From positions 1 to 64,000 of the forward strand of contig QHVH01000008.1 of the NCBI GenBank assembly GCA_003222245.1: DNA of 64,000 bases, given 5' to 3'. This document shows, piece after piece, positions 8,721 through 18,570 of this stretch. A program made the position numbers and the translations under genes. Each line of letters starts with the position of its first letter. The stretch's first letter is position 1. The DNA comes from Blastocatellia bacterium AA13 (lineage in GTDB: Bacteria > Acidobacteriota > Blastocatellia > UBA7656). The notes below the pieces were generated by a model. That model saw only the letters and a list, made by a program, of their open reading frames with translations. It did not search any database and was not told where the DNA came from.

Positions 8721-10160
8721 TTATCGGATTCCCACCAGGCCTTGAACTGATTGGATCAGTTTGTCCGAGTCGTAGCCTACTCCATCCTTGAAAACGATTT
8801 CGATCTTTTCTATTTCGCTGATGTTAGAGGCCGGGTTTCCTCTCACAACCATCAGGTCGGCTTGCTTGCCTATTGCAATCGAGCCAATACGCGCATCTTC
8901 GCCAAGGAACTTTGCGCCATTGAAGCTGGCTATCTTGATCGCCTCCAGAGGAGTGAAGCCGGCTTCGACCAAAAGCTCGACTTCACGCAAGTCGCCGAAT
9001 CCGGCTACGATCCCGCCGTTGCCGGTAGGATCCAGACCAGCGATCAGTAGGCCTCCGGCTTTCACGAATGCGCGCTCGAAATCCATCGCCTTTCGGAGAA
9101 GAGCTACGTTGCCGGGATCGGATGGGACGCGGGCGCGCGCCGTCAGATAACGCACTCGCGCATCGGTGGACATCACGTTGAGCACTCGCGGATTGAGTAA
9201 TGCGGAGGCGGCGCCTATACCGCTTTGAGCGAGCGGTGCGCTCCCGGCTTCGAAGACCGGAAGCGTGGAAGTTATGGCGACATTCTTCGACACCAGTGTA
9301 TTTATCGTGTCGCGCGCGGCGGAGCCGTTGAGATCGAGTTGCCTGAGACTGGTATTGACTGCTCCGCCAGGGCACTGATCCGGCTGCTTGTTTGAAACAA
9401 ACTCTGAATCCGCGAACAATCCATGCTCGAGATCGTCAATGCCGATCTCGGCGGCTTCGCGGTAACCGATCGAGCAGAGATGTCCGGTCACTTTGAGCCC
9501 GCGCTTATGTGCTTCTTCGACCGCCGCGCGCAATTCGGCGCGCGTAATATTCATATAGGCCTTGAAAGAGGTAGCGCCTTCGTCAGCCCAGAAGTTAACC
9601 ATGCGCCGAGCATCGTCCGGACCCGTTAGCTCATGCATTACGGGCGTGAATGACCCGCGCCCTTCGAGATACGGAGCGGTGACGTGCATCTTAGGCCCGA
9701 TCATCCGGCCCGAATCAATCAGCCGCTTAATTTCCAGATCGGTGAACGGTGCGATACTGCCGGCGGTTCGGATAGTCGTAACGCCGAGAGCCAGGTACAG
9801 GCGGGGAAAGCTCACGCCCATATCGGAGTAGATCGGCGGTGATCCCCCTTGCGGGAAAAACATGTGATCGTGCATTCCCACCAGGCCGGGAAGCACCGTA
9901 TACCCGCTTAAATCCAGGGTCTGCGCATTCGCCGGAACGCTCGCCGCGCCTGCCCCGATCGATTGGATCTTGCCGTCCGCAATTATGATTGTCTGATCAT
10001 CACGAGGCGCGGCGCCTGTACCGTCGATTATTCGGACGTGAGTCAGGGCTACGACGGGAGCTTCAACGCGAATAAACTGGCTCCGTTCAGCAGCGGGATT
10101 CTGCGCGATCGAGGCTGCCGCAATACCAACCAACAGGAGAAAGGCCGTTGCAATTTTCAT
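8721..10160 (-). CDS. Exported metal-dependent amidohydrolase
   Basis: 479 aa with a cleavable signal peptide (MKIATAFLLLVGIAAASIAQ). The amidohydrolase fold shows as an N-terminal beta-sandwich strand (VALTHVRIIDGTG), then LPGLVGMHDHMFFP with the HxH metal pair, GHLC and LEHGLF with the later His ligands, and GLDPTGNGG with the catalytic Asp. The C-terminus returns to the sandwich (GKQADLMVVRGNP). It resembles the imidazolonepropionase/prolidase-like branch; the substrate is unknown. It is transcribed alone, convergent with the GNAT gene. Confidence 0.9.
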   Translation of the reverse strand: MKIATAFLLLVGIAAASIAQNPAAERSQFIRVEAPVVALTHVRIIDGTGAAPRDDQTIIIADGKIQSIGAGAASVPANAQTLDLSGYTVLPGLVGMHDHMFFPQGGSPPIYSDMGVSFPRLYLALGVTTIRTAGSIAPFTDLEIKRLIDSGRMIGPKMHVTAPYLEGRGSFTPVMHELTGPDDARRMVNFWADEGATSFKAYMNITRAELRAAVEEAHKRGLKVTGHLCSIGYREAAEIGIDDLEHGLFADSEFVSNKQPDQCPGGAVNTSLRQLDLNGSAARDTINTLVSKNVAITSTLPVFEAGSAPLAQSGIGAASALLNPRVLNVMSTDARVRYLTARARVPSDPGNVALLRKAMDFERAFVKAGGLLIAGLDPTGNGGIVAGFGDLREVELLVEAGFTPLEAIKIASFNGAKFLGEDARIGSIAIGKQADLMVVRGNPASNISEIEKIEIVFKDGVGYDSDKLIQSVQGLVGIR

Positions 10161-10633
10161 AGGTCTCCCTTATGACCGCTCCGTTCCACGATTCTCTAAA
10201 CTGATGCCGCTTTCGTTCAGCTTACGTTCCAGGCACACACCGCGACAGAGCTTGATTACACAATGGACTTGCTCCGCGATGTGCATTTACTCGAATTGAT
10301 CCCCAAAACGCATTTGCTACGGGCTCATTCTAACCGTTTTTTACGCCGGGCAGAACAGCAAATAGACCTCTCGCTCAGGTATTTTCAATGGAGAAAATCG
10401 TGAGACTCGGCATCCTTTCGGTTCAGCATACCGCGGGGCAGCATCGGCGAGATCTTCAGGCGACGGTCTCTTCTAAGAAACCCGTGCGTTATTGCGGTAT
10501 GGCAAAACCGCTTGATGTTAACGAGCACTTAAGGTTAGGTTTACCGTCGCACAATCCGAGCGCGGATATAATTGCTGAGCCAAGGGATTTGCCGAGCAGG
10601 AGGGCCCCGCACTTTTTGAGACGCGAGGACCGA
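10161..10633. other. Spacer without convincing gene
   Basis: The 473 nt between the amidohydrolase start and a small hypothetical gene. An open frame from 10388 runs into the next gene, but its first 80 codons look non-coding. I see no repeat or RNA. Confidence 0.4.
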
Positions 10634-10897
10634 ATGGGAAAAAGATTAGAGAAGCACGCCGCTATAGTGGACCGGCTTGCGCGCGATAAGCTTGAAGCGC
10701 TCCAACGTTCTGTTCGCATTTACACTCAGACAATCGACTCCAAATTCGAGACCGACCTTGATAGGAATCGAGGGCAGCGTAAGATCGAGGATGCCCTGAA
10801 TTGTTACCTGCGTCTGCGAAAGGCCAGAAAGCGACTGCTCAGGAAGATCCGAAATAAAGCGCGTGAGAGCAGCGGTCCGAGAAAGAGCGAACTGTAG
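10634..10897 (+). CDS. Small basic hypothetical protein
   Basis: 87 aa from an ATG preceded by GAGGACCGA. The protein is almost entirely helical and very basic (many Arg/Lys, ending RKARKRLLRKIRNKARE), with heptad-like spacing at ~1-30. I recognise no family. The open frame starts earlier, but the 10634 start is chosen for its ribosome-binding site and better composition. It could bind nucleic acid, or it could be spurious. Confidence 0.4.
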   Translation: MGKRLEKHAAIVDRLARDKLEALQRSVRIYTQTIDSKFETDLDRNRGQRKIEDALNCYLRLRKARKRLLRKIRNKARESSGPRKSEL

Positions 10898-10995
10898 CGC
10901 ACAATCGAAGCTGCTCGATTTATCCGGCACAGAATCGATACGGCAGACACGCCTTCGGTATTTCCCCTCTCCGCAACAATGAACCCGACACGAAG

Positions 10996-11754
10996 TCAGT
11001 GAGCCCTTCCGCTGATGAATTGTGGAAGAATCTCACCGGCGAGTCCGAGCACCGTTACGTCAGCTAGAAACGATATGTCGGTTTGTTCAGGGTTGACCTC
11101 TATGATTTTAGCGCCTGTCTGCTTTGCAAGAATCGGCAACGAGGCCGCCGGATATACGACCGCCGACGTACCTATGACAAAGAAGATGTCGGCGCGAGAA
11201 GCGGCTTCCTCGGCACGTTCAAATACTCCCTCCGGCAGCATTTCCCCGAAGAGCACGACATCGGGCCGCGAGGCTCCTCCGCAAACAAAACAGGCGGGCG
11301 CGCTCTCCAGCGGCGTCTCGCGAGCTTCAAAGGTGCTGGCGCAGCGAAGGCAGCGAGCGCGCCAGATGTTTCCGTGCAATTCGAACAGATTCATTGAGCC
11401 TGCAACGCGGTGAAGGTCGTCGATGTTCTGCGTGACGAGTGCAAAGCTCTCAAACCTGCGTTCCCATTCCGCGAGGGCAAAATGACCGGGGTTAGGCGTC
11501 AATTCTTTCAACAACCCCCGCCTGTAATCAAACCATTCCCAGACCAGCGCGGGATCGGTTGCGAGTAATTCGGCTGAAGACAGCTCGGTAATCGGCCTGC
11601 CTCTCCAGGACCACATTTCAGAGCCGCCTCCTCCTCGAAAGGTAGGCACGCCGCTTTCGGCAGACACTCCGGCGCCGGTCAACACGACAATGCTCCTCGC
11701 GGAGTCAAACATCCGCCTCAATTCATCTGTTACTTCTCTTAGAACTTTGGACAT
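10996..11754 (-). CDS. Sir2-family NAD-dependent protein deacylase (CobB-like)
   Basis: About 252 aa from the ATG at 11754; a longer frame to 11790 is possible. It has the sirtuin blocks in order: GAGVSAESGVPTFRG (NAD binding), TQNIDDLHRVAG, the catalytic His in ELHGN, a four-Cys zinc ribbon (CLRC then CFVC), GTSAVVYPAASLP and EVNPEQT. It removes acyl groups from lysines using NAD+, in the cytoplasm. Its start is close to a divergent hypothetical gene (11885), so the two share a ~130-nt promoter region. Confidence 0.95.
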   Translation of the reverse strand: MSKVLREVTDELRRMFDSARSIVVLTGAGVSAESGVPTFRGGGGSEMWSWRGRPITELSSAELLATDPALVWEWFDYRRGLLKELTPNPGHFALAEWERRFESFALVTQNIDDLHRVAGSMNLFELHGNIWRARCLRCASTFEARETPLESAPACFVCGGASRPDVVLFGEMLPEGVFERAEEAASRADIFFVIGTSAVVYPAASLPILAKQTGAKIIEVNPEQTDISFLADVTVLGLAGEILPQFISGRAH

Positions 11755-11884
11755 TTGCGGAAGCTTCGAGAGAGTGACGATAACATACATCCGGCGGCGG
11801 CAAGCAAACGCGTTGCTGCTTAATTTGCGAGACAGAGATTGGAAAGATAGAATGCGGCCTCATTCTCGTCTAAGAGGAGCAGAA

Positions 11885-12520
11885 ATGACAAAGAAGTCGG
11901 GCAACGGCCGTGACGCGGCGCTGCGCAAGAATGTCGACGATCTCGAGCGAACGGCGAACGAATCGACGGACAGTCAGATTACAATCCGGCATGGGGACGA
12001 TTGCCCGCCGGAAATCGCGGAGGAGTTCTGGAAACAAATCGTCGCTTATGAGGAAGCTCCGAGTACGACCCATTTCAACCAATTGCAGGAGGCCGGCGTC
12101 GAGCTTCCTGCTCCCGAGAGCCTGAACGATTCGGAGTTGAAAGTTAAATTGTGGGAAGTAATTTACAGGCTGGCGAGAATGGGTGTGTACCTCGAACAGA
12201 CGAACCATCTCGACGACCGGTCGCTATACATCGCGCTGTGGAATGAAGTGCTTCGGGAAGAGACGATGGCGTTTTCGTTCGGCGGAAACTCCGCATGGCA
12301 CATCGATTTGCTCGGCAGCTATGACGAAGAAGATACCTATTTCTATATGAAGTACTACGCCAACGATGATAGAAGACAAGACTGGCTGCGAGACTTTCCG
12401 GATTACAAAATGCCCGAGCACGAAGATCCTCCCTACGATAGAGACGCCGACCTGCCCCAAAGTCCCCTCAACGAATTCCTTGATATCGCCAGAGACGATG
12501 CAGCCCTGGACGAAGAATAG
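11885..12520 (+). CDS. Hypothetical acidic protein
   Basis: 211 aa from ATG 11885, preceded by GAGGAG (spacing 4). It has no signal peptide or membrane helix. The first ~40 residues are polar and likely disordered. The middle (PPEIAEEFWKQIVAYEEAP at ~46-64 and LWEVIYRLARMGVYLEQTNH at ~94-113) is helical and Trp/Tyr-rich, and the C-terminus is strongly acidic. I do not recognise a family. Composition and a clean ribosome-binding site support a real gene. Confidence 0.8.
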   Translation: MTKKSGNGRDAALRKNVDDLERTANESTDSQITIRHGDDCPPEIAEEFWKQIVAYEEAPSTTHFNQLQEAGVELPAPESLNDSELKVKLWEVIYRLARMGVYLEQTNHLDDRSLYIALWNEVLREETMAFSFGGNSAWHIDLLGSYDEEDTYFYMKYYANDDRRQDWLRDFPDYKMPEHEDPPYDRDADLPQSPLNEFLDIARDDAALDEE

Positions 12521-12627
12521 CGCCGGGGACTCCGCTGCATCGAAATCCATTTGGTCGGAAATAATCGTATTGATTGGATCAATCCTGTTGTTTGGATCAA
12601 ATCAATCCTGTTTGGGAGGACATAACA

Positions 12628-13134
12628 TTGAAAAAGACACATGCCTTTTATCTCACCGCCGCCATAACTCTCTGCCTGGGAACCGCTATTACCGCCGCCG
12701 CTCACACAAGGAATAAGCCAGCCGCCAAGCCGTCGATCCATGAAGAATTTAAGGGCATAATCACTCGCTATTATGCCGCGTGGAGCACGCTTGATCCGGA
12801 TAAAGCCGCCGAGTTTTATGCAAAAGACGCGGATCTTCCCTTTTATGATATCGCTCCGCTCAAGTACAACGGCTGGGCCGAATACAAATCAGGAGTGCAG
12901 AAGAATTTCACTGAAAATGTCGTAAGCGGCAGCGGGAGCCTTGTTCCAAAGGACGATCTGAAGGTGACCCGACGCGGAAACATCGTATGGACCACGGTGA
13001 CTTTTCACCTGATGGGCAAATTGAAGAGCGGCGGCGCGCTGGAATTGGACGCGCGGCACACGGCAATCTGGGAACTTCGAAACGGAAAGTGGCTAATAGT
13101 TCACGAACACGTCTCGGCTCCATTGCCGTCATAG
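12628..13134 (+). CDS. Exported SnoaL/DUF4440-like (NTF2-fold) protein
   Basis: 168 aa from a TTG start at 12628, chosen because GGGAGGA (12614-12620) sits 7 nt before it and the protein then opens with a clean signal peptide (cut near ITAAAHT). The mature part has the NTF2-like pattern: helix IHEEFKGIITRYYAAWSTLDPDKAAEFYAKDADL, then curved-sheet strands ending in TAIWELRNGKWLIVHEHVS. Family members bind small ligands or act as simple hydrolases; none can be assigned here. Confidence 0.87.
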   Translation: MKKTHAFYLTAAITLCLGTAITAAAHTRNKPAAKPSIHEEFKGIITRYYAAWSTLDPDKAAEFYAKDADLPFYDIAPLKYNGWAEYKSGVQKNFTENVVSGSGSLVPKDDLKVTRRGNIVWTTVTFHLMGKLKSGGALELDARHTAIWELRNGKWLIVHEHVSAPLPS

Positions 13135-13174
13135 GTGAGTAGTGAATTGTATGCGATATTTCCGACGCGCTGCG

Positions 13175-14296
13175 CTAGTTGACGTTGTCTTTCGTTTTGT
13201 TCTTTGAGCCGCGATCGGTGGATGCTTCGAGTTTGGATAACTCGTCTAGAAGCTTGCGCTGCTCGCGCGTGAGATGGGTTGGAGTGACGAGATTGACCGC
13301 GACGAACATGTCTCCCTGGCCGCGTCCGCCAAGGCCGGGCATCCCTTTGCCTTTCATTCGGAATACACTGGCTGACTGAGTTCCTTCCGGAATGCGCAAC
13401 CGCTCGGAACCATTCAAGGTGGGAACTGGAACTTCCGCGCCGAGCGCGGCCTGAGTAAATGAGATCGGTACGGAGCAGTAGAGGTTTGAGTCTCGACGTT
13501 CGAATATCTCGTGTTCTTTGACGTGCAGGACTACGTGAAGATCGCCGTTTGGCGCGCCCGGCTCACCTGCCTCGCCCTCGCCGCTGAGTCTGAGCCGCGA
13601 GCCGGAATCGACGCCGGCCGGAATCTTGATCTCGTGAGTCTTTTCTTTTTCTATGCGGCCTTCGCCCCGACACTCTTTGCACACGTCCTTGATTACGCGG
13701 CCGGTTCCCCTGCAAGTCGAACAGGTTCTGCTTACCGAAAAGAATCCCTGTTGATAGCGAACCTGGCCATTCCCTCCACACGTCGCGCAGCGAACAGGCG
13801 TCGCGCCTTCCGCCGCGCCCGTGCCTTTGCAGGAATCGCATCGCTCTCTGCGAGGCACTCTGATTTTCGTTTTGAGCCCGGAAGCTGCTTCTTCCAGGGT
13901 CATCTCCAGATGGTATTCGAGATCGGCGCCTCGCCTGGGCGCGCCTCGCCGCGAGCGCTGCCCGAAGAAGTCGCCGAAGAGATCTCCGATTACGTCTTCA
14001 AAGCCTGGGAAGCCCTGGCCGAACCCGGCCCCAAAGGGCGAGCCGCCGGCGGCCGCGCCGATGCCGGCATGGCCATAGCGGTCGTAGCGCGCGCGCATAT
14101 CTGGTGAGGAAAGGATCTGATAGGCCTCGGCGATCTCCTTGAACTTCTCTTCCGCTTCCTGATCGCCGGGGTTCTTGTCGGGATGGAACTTGATCGCAAG
14201 CCGTCTGTAGGCTTGCTTCAAATCCTGATCGCCGGCGTCCCGAGTGACGCCGAGTATTTCGTAGTAATCACGCTTGCTGCTCAAATCTCTGCTCAC
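13175..14296 (-). CDS. dnaJ: Chaperone DnaJ
   Basis: 373 aa, full length. J domain at ~8-73 with the HPD motif (FHPDKNPGD), then a G/F-rich linker, then a zinc domain with four CxxCxGxG repeats (CDSCKGTG, CATCGGNG, CSTCRGTG, CKECRGEG), then the C-terminal substrate-binding domain. It stimulates DnaK ATPase and delivers unfolded clients. It is last in the order hrcA-grpE-dnaK-dnaJ, 118 nt after dnaK. Confidence 0.98.
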   Translation of the reverse strand: MSRDLSSKRDYYEILGVTRDAGDQDLKQAYRRLAIKFHPDKNPGDQEAEEKFKEIAEAYQILSSPDMRARYDRYGHAGIGAAAGGSPFGAGFGQGFPGFEDVIGDLFGDFFGQRSRRGAPRRGADLEYHLEMTLEEAASGLKTKIRVPRRERCDSCKGTGAAEGATPVRCATCGGNGQVRYQQGFFSVSRTCSTCRGTGRVIKDVCKECRGEGRIEKEKTHEIKIPAGVDSGSRLRLSGEGEAGEPGAPNGDLHVVLHVKEHEIFERRDSNLYCSVPISFTQAALGAEVPVPTLNGSERLRIPEGTQSASVFRMKGKGMPGLGGRGQGDMFVAVNLVTPTHLTREQRKLLDELSKLEASTDRGSKNKTKDNVN

Positions 14297-14414
14297 CTCA
14301 ATTTGGTAGTGACGGCCGCTTCAGGTTTCAAGCCGAGTACACGAATATGAACCAGCCGTCAAAAAGCCCGAGCGGAACCGGGGGCGCAATTTCGAGCAGA
14401 GATTATAGCAAATA

Positions 14415-16286
14415 CTACGAAGCTTCAGACAATCGTATGGTGTCCAACTCGTCTTCGGCCTTGGCGTCCGACGGCGAGACGGAGGTCGGTCTGAACATCG
14501 CATCCGTGATCATTCTCGCAGCTCGCTCGAGATCTTCCAGCGCGTTTCGCACTTCGCCGCCATCTTCGGAAGCAGAAGCCGAGCGCGCGCGCTCGAGCGC
14601 GTTTCGAACGAAGTTCTGATTCTCGGAAGAGAGCATCCATCCGAACTCCGCGAACGATCTCACCGCGTTCTGCAAAAGCCCCTCGAGTCGATTGCGGGTA
14701 ATGATCATTTCCTTGACCTTGCGGTCGTGCTCCGAGTTACGGCCGGCTTCTTCGATCAGGTCGTAGATTTCAGAGGCGGACAGGCCCGAAGAAGGAGTTA
14801 TGCGCATGGCCTGTTCCAGACCCGTCATCTTGTCCTTCGCGCCTACCGAGACGATTCCGTCAGCATCTACCTCGAAGGTTACTTCAATCTGAGGAACTCC
14901 TCGCGGTGAAGGCGGAATGCCGACGAGCTCGAACTTCGCAAGACTGCGGTTGCCGGACGCGATCTCGCGCTCACCCTGGAGCACGTGTACTTCGACGACC
15001 TGTTGCATATCCGCAACCGTCGTGAATACCAGGCTCTTCTTGATCGGTATAGTCGAGTTTCGGTCGAGCAGTTTTGTGAACAGCCCGCCGCGCGTTTCGA
15101 TTCCGAGCGACAGCGGAATGACGTCGAGAAGAATGAGATCCTTGACTTCGCCGGTCAGCACGCCCGCTTGAATCGCCGCGCCGATGGCGACGACTTCATC
15201 GGGGTTTATCTCGATCGACGGCTCGCGTTGAAAGATGTCGCGTACGCGATTGATGATTATCGGCGAGCGGGTCTGGCCTCCCACGAGCAGAACTTTGGTA
15301 ATGTCGGACGGCCCGAGCTTGGCGTCGCGCAGAGCCTTCTGGCAAGGCTCGACGGTTCTCTCAACCAGGTCCTTGACCAGCCCTTCGAACTGATCTCGGG
15401 TGAGCGTCTTGTTGAAGTGTTTCGGGCCGGTTGAGTCCGCCGCGATAAAGGGAAGATTGAGCTGAGATTCGCTCGCGGTTGAAAGCTCGCACTTCGCGCG
15501 CTCGGCCGCTTCCTTCAGCCGCTGCAGAGCCAGGCGGTCTCCGCGTAAATCGATTCCGACTTCTTTGTGGAACGTATCGATCATCCAGTCGACGATGCGT
15601 TGATCGAAGTCCTCGCCGCCCAGGAACGAGTCGCCGCAGGTGGACAGCACTTCGAATACTCCGTCGCACATTTCCATGATCGAAATATCGAACGTGCCTC
15701 CGCCAAGGTCATAGACCGCGATCTTTTCGCTGTCTTTCTTTCCGAGCCCGTAAGCCAGCGCGGCCGCCGTAGGCTCGTTGATAATGCGCTGCACGTTAAG
15801 ACCGGCGATCTTGCCGGCGTCTTTCGTGGCCTGCCGCTGGATGTCGTCGAAGTACGCAGGCACCGTGATTATCGCCTCGGTGACTTCATCGCCGAGGAAC
15901 TCTTCGGCGGCAAGCTTCAGCCGCTGCAGCAGTATCGAAGAAATCTCGGGCGGGGAATAGTCGCGGCCTCGCACGTGAACCCTGCAGTCTCCGTTGGGCG
16001 CATCGGTTATGTCGTAGGAGCAAACATCCTTCGCGCGCAGGACCTCGGGCGAGTTGAATTTTCGGCCCATCAGCCGCTTCACCGCGTAGATTGTGTTCGC
16101 GGAGTTGGTGATGGCTTGCCGCTTGGCGATTTGCCCAATCAGGCGCTCACCCTTTTCGGTGAAGGCGACGACGGAAGGAGTGGTCCGGCCACCCTCTTTG
16201 TTGGGAATTATCTGCGTCACACCGCCTTCGAGCACTGCCACGCAGGAATTAGTCGTCCCCAGGTCTATACCTATTACTTTGCCCAT
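14415..16286 (-). CDS. dnaK: Hsp70 chaperone DnaK
   Basis: 623 aa from ATG 16286. A GTG three codons upstream is in frame, but AGGAGG lies 10 nt before the ATG. The ATPase domain opens with [21 protein letters not shown] and contains the phosphate loops [16 protein letters not shown] and [12 protein letters not shown]. The linker is [16 protein letters not shown], followed by the substrate-binding domain and helical lid. The C-terminal tail is short and lacks the usual EEVK-type ending, so HscA-like or divergent DnaK status is possible. The operon context favours DnaK. Confidence 0.96.
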   Translation of the reverse strand: MGKVIGIDLGTTNSCVAVLEGGVTQIIPNKEGGRTTPSVVAFTEKGERLIGQIAKRQAITNSANTIYAVKRLMGRKFNSPEVLRAKDVCSYDITDAPNGDCRVHVRGRDYSPPEISSILLQRLKLAAEEFLGDEVTEAIITVPAYFDDIQRQATKDAGKIAGLNVQRIINEPTAAALAYGLGKKDSEKIAVYDLGGGTFDISIMEMCDGVFEVLSTCGDSFLGGEDFDQRIVDWMIDTFHKEVGIDLRGDRLALQRLKEAAERAKCELSTASESQLNLPFIAADSTGPKHFNKTLTRDQFEGLVKDLVERTVEPCQKALRDAKLGPSDITKVLLVGGQTRSPIIINRVRDIFQREPSIEINPDEVVAIGAAIQAGVLTGEVKDLILLDVIPLSLGIETRGGLFTKLLDRNSTIPIKKSLVFTTVADMQQVVEVHVLQGEREIASGNRSLAKFELVGIPPSPRGVPQIEVTFEVDADGIVSVGAKDKMTGLEQAMRITPSSGLSASEIYDLIEEAGRNSEHDRKVKEMIITRNRLEGLLQNAVRSFAEFGWMLSSENQNFVRNALERARSASASEDGGEVRNALEDLERAARMITDAMFRPTSVSPSDAKAEDELDTIRLSEAS

Positions 16287-16446
16287 TAGAAGCACTCCTC
16301 CTGTCGGGTTAGAACCGGCAAGGCATCCACAAGCAGTCGCTGTAGAAGTGGACCCTTTTTCCAGCCAGGGCTTGTGGGAAGTATAGGGGCTTTAGGGAGG
16401 CAGTGGCGTCAGCGAAACCCGGAGAGCGATGGTTTGCTACCGGCGC

Positions 16447-16475
16447 ATTATATGACGGCCCAAACCCAATAACAA
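16447..16475 (-). promoter_or_regulatory. Sigma-70-type promoter inside the heat-shock operon, before dnaK
   Basis: On the minus strand, TTGTTA (16475-16470) and a perfect TATAAT (16452-16447) are separated by exactly 17 nt. It lies in the 236-nt gap between grpE and dnaK, about 160 nt before the dnaK ATG. It would let dnaK-dnaJ be expressed independently of hrcA-grpE. No CIRCE element is visible beside it. Confidence 0.65.
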
Positions 16476-16522
16476 GAGTTTGCGTTATTTTCTCCGGCGT
16501 CTTTTTTTGCCGGGATTCGGGG

Positions 16523-17242
16523 CTAGTTCTCGGGGGCGGCGGCTACCTTTACCTTTGCCGGACGCAGCAAACGGTCACCCATTCGGTAGCCTCTTTCGAA
16601 CTCTTCAATAATCGTGTTCTCTTCGTGTTTGTCGGTCGGCTCCACTGTAACGGCTTCGTGAATGTGGGGATCAAACACCTGCCCAATAGCCTCGACAGGC
16701 TGGAGGCCGAGTTTCTTCAAGGCTTCGCTGAACTGCCGATGGATCAACTCTATACCCTGGCGAAGCGATTCGCGGTCGCCTTCGCTGTCGCCTAGACTCA
16801 GCAGCGCACGATCGAAATTATCAAGGACCGGGAGCAGTTCGAGCAGGATCTCGGCCCTCGTGCGCTGATAGAACTCGGTCTTCTCCTTGTCGACTCGTTT
16901 CCGAAAGTTTTCAAACTCGGCTTGCCGCCTGAGGACCTGATCATACAGGACAGCCTTCTCACGGGTGAGCGCTTCGACCTTATCCTGAACCTCCGCCATC
17001 TCCAGCGCGAATTTGGCGAAGTTGTTCAGCTCCGATTCCTGATTGGAGGCGGCGTGTGATGGCTGGCCCCCCTCCGGGATCACGGGAGGATCGATGTCCT
17101 CACTTACCTGTTGCTGTATGGCTTCGTCCTGCTCTATCTGTTCCGACTCTTCCACGTTCCCTGCTTCTGTTTCCGCGGGCGTATCATCCCGGCCGACAAA
17201 CTTGATTGGTATCTCCGTAGGCCTATCTTTCTTCCTCCCCAT
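16523..17242 (-). CDS. grpE: Nucleotide exchange factor GrpE
   Basis: 239 aa. The first ~75 residues are acidic and disordered. A long coiled-coil helix follows (~80-150, with AEFENFRKRVDKEKTEF, the GrpE core), then the beta domain with LLPVLDNFDRAL, QLIH-type helices, FDPHIHEAV and the C-terminal RGYRMGDRLLRPAKVKVA. It releases ADP from DnaK. It lies 34 nt after hrcA. Confidence 0.97.
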   Translation of the reverse strand: MGRKKDRPTEIPIKFVGRDDTPAETEAGNVEESEQIEQDEAIQQQVSEDIDPPVIPEGGQPSHAASNQESELNNFAKFALEMAEVQDKVEALTREKAVLYDQVLRRQAEFENFRKRVDKEKTEFYQRTRAEILLELLPVLDNFDRALLSLGDSEGDRESLRQGIELIHRQFSEALKKLGLQPVEAIGQVFDPHIHEAVTVEPTDKHEENTIIEEFERGYRMGDRLLRPAKVKVAAAPEN

Positions 17243-17276
17243 GGCATGCCCACTTTTCTCCGATCGAGGATATCAG

Positions 17277-18410
17277 TTAACTCAGTTCACGAAATCGCAC
17301 AGCGTCGATACCAGATGAGGTCATAACCGGCACGCCGCCATCGTTCAGAACGCGTTCAAATAGTCTTGCTATGTAGTCCACCAGGCCGATCAGACGCCCG
17401 TACTCGATTCGCGTCGGCCCTACAACACCGATCCGGCCGATCGCCTTACCCGAAACATAGCAACAAGAGGAGGCAATGACCGTGCATTCATGCAGATCGG
17501 CCGCGCTGTTTTCACTGCCGATCCTGACCGCTACCGCTGCGTCGTTCGACAGCCCAACGCACTCGTTGAGAATCTTGACTATGCGGTCTTTCTTTTCCAG
17601 CATCTTCAAGATGGCCTTTATGCGCTCGGAGTCTGAAAAGTCCGACTTCGCGATGATATTCGAGGCGCCTTCGATAAACACATCCGGCTGATCGCCTTCC
17701 TGAATACTCTGACTGCACAAGAGAATCGCGTTCTCGAGCAGGCGCCGATAATAGGCCCTCTCTTCACTGAGCCGTCGCAGCATCTCGTCGCGTATTTCTT
17801 CCAGCGTCCACCCGCTGAAGCTGTCCACCAGGAAGCGCGCGGTAGAGTTCAACTCATCCTGCGAAAAATCGACGTCGACCCTGATTACCCGATCCTGAAC
17901 GCGGCCGCTCCTCGAAACCGTAATAACAAGAATGCGCTGCTCGGATAATTTCACGAACTCGACGCTGTGAAGAATTTCGCGGGAGACCGACGGCGGCACT
18001 ACAATCCCTACATTGCCTGATAACTGCGAAAGCAGTTTGCTTGTCCGCACCATCAATCGCTGCGGGCTTGAAAGAGACTCCTCGTCGAGGAGGCGCTCTT
18101 CTATTTTGGCTGTTATTGTTTTGGAGAGCCGAGCAGGGCCGAGAATGTTATCCACGTAATAGCGATATCCGCGATCGGTAGGAACTCGGCCGGCGGAGGT
18201 ATGGGGATGAGTCAAATAGCCGCTCTCTTCAAGCTCCGCGCAAAGATTGCGGATCGTCGCCGACGAAAGCTTCTCTCTTGATTGGCGAGCCAGGCCATGG
18301 GAGCCTACAGGGTCGCCAGTAGCGATGTGATTCCTCACTATCGCTCCAAGGATCTCCTTCTTTCGGTTATCAAAGGTAATCCGATTTTTCGTCAGCATAC
18401 CGCTTTTCAT
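17277..18410 (-). CDS. hrcA: Heat-inducible transcription repressor HrcA
   Basis: 377 aa. An N-terminal winged helix (~10-85) contains RKKEILGAIVRNHIATGDPVGS and SSATIRNLCAELEESGYLTHPHTSAGRVPTDRGYRYYVD, the HrcA signature. A GAF-like domain and dimerisation region follow, ending in PTRIEYGRLIGLVDYIARLF. It represses chaperone genes, normally through CIRCE. No CIRCE is recognisable in this window, so its operator here is unclear. Confidence 0.96.
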   Translation of the reverse strand: MKSGMLTKNRITFDNRKKEILGAIVRNHIATGDPVGSHGLARQSREKLSSATIRNLCAELEESGYLTHPHTSAGRVPTDRGYRYYVDNILGPARLSKTITAKIEERLLDEESLSSPQRLMVRTSKLLSQLSGNVGIVVPPSVSREILHSVEFVKLSEQRILVITVSRSGRVQDRVIRVDVDFSQDELNSTARFLVDSFSGWTLEEIRDEMLRRLSEERAYYRRLLENAILLCSQSIQEGDQPDVFIEGASNIIAKSDFSDSERIKAILKMLEKKDRIVKILNECVGLSNDAAVAVRIGSENSAADLHECTVIASSCCYVSGKAIGRIGVVGPTRIEYGRLIGLVDYIARLFERVLNDGGVPVMTSSGIDAVRFRELS

Positions 18411-18444
18411 CGGGGCTCACGACCCTTAAGAACAACTCAGGCGT

Positions 18445-18473
18445 AAACTAACATCAAAGAATTAGTGTGTCAA
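18445..18473 (-). promoter_or_regulatory. Candidate promoter with inverted repeat upstream of hrcA
   Basis: On the minus strand a perfect TTGACA (18473-18468) and a weak TAGTTT (18450-18445) are 17 nt apart, about 35 nt before the hrcA start. An ACTAA / TTAGT inverted repeat (18447-18451 and 18462-18466) overlaps the -10 and spacer. It does not match CIRCE (TTAGCACTC-N9-GAGTGCTAA). Confidence 0.5.
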
Positions 18474-18570
18474 TAATATTGCCTTTTGGTACACCGGTGA
18501 GGTTGATTTCCGCGTAACACGCGGACAGAATACCCCGCTCCGGTCATAAGAGTATTGGATGGAGGCCGCC

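Noticed and set aside
18411-18570. A CIRCE operator before hrcA
   Set aside because: The inverted repeat has the wrong half-site (ACTAA, not TTAGCACTC) and spacing.
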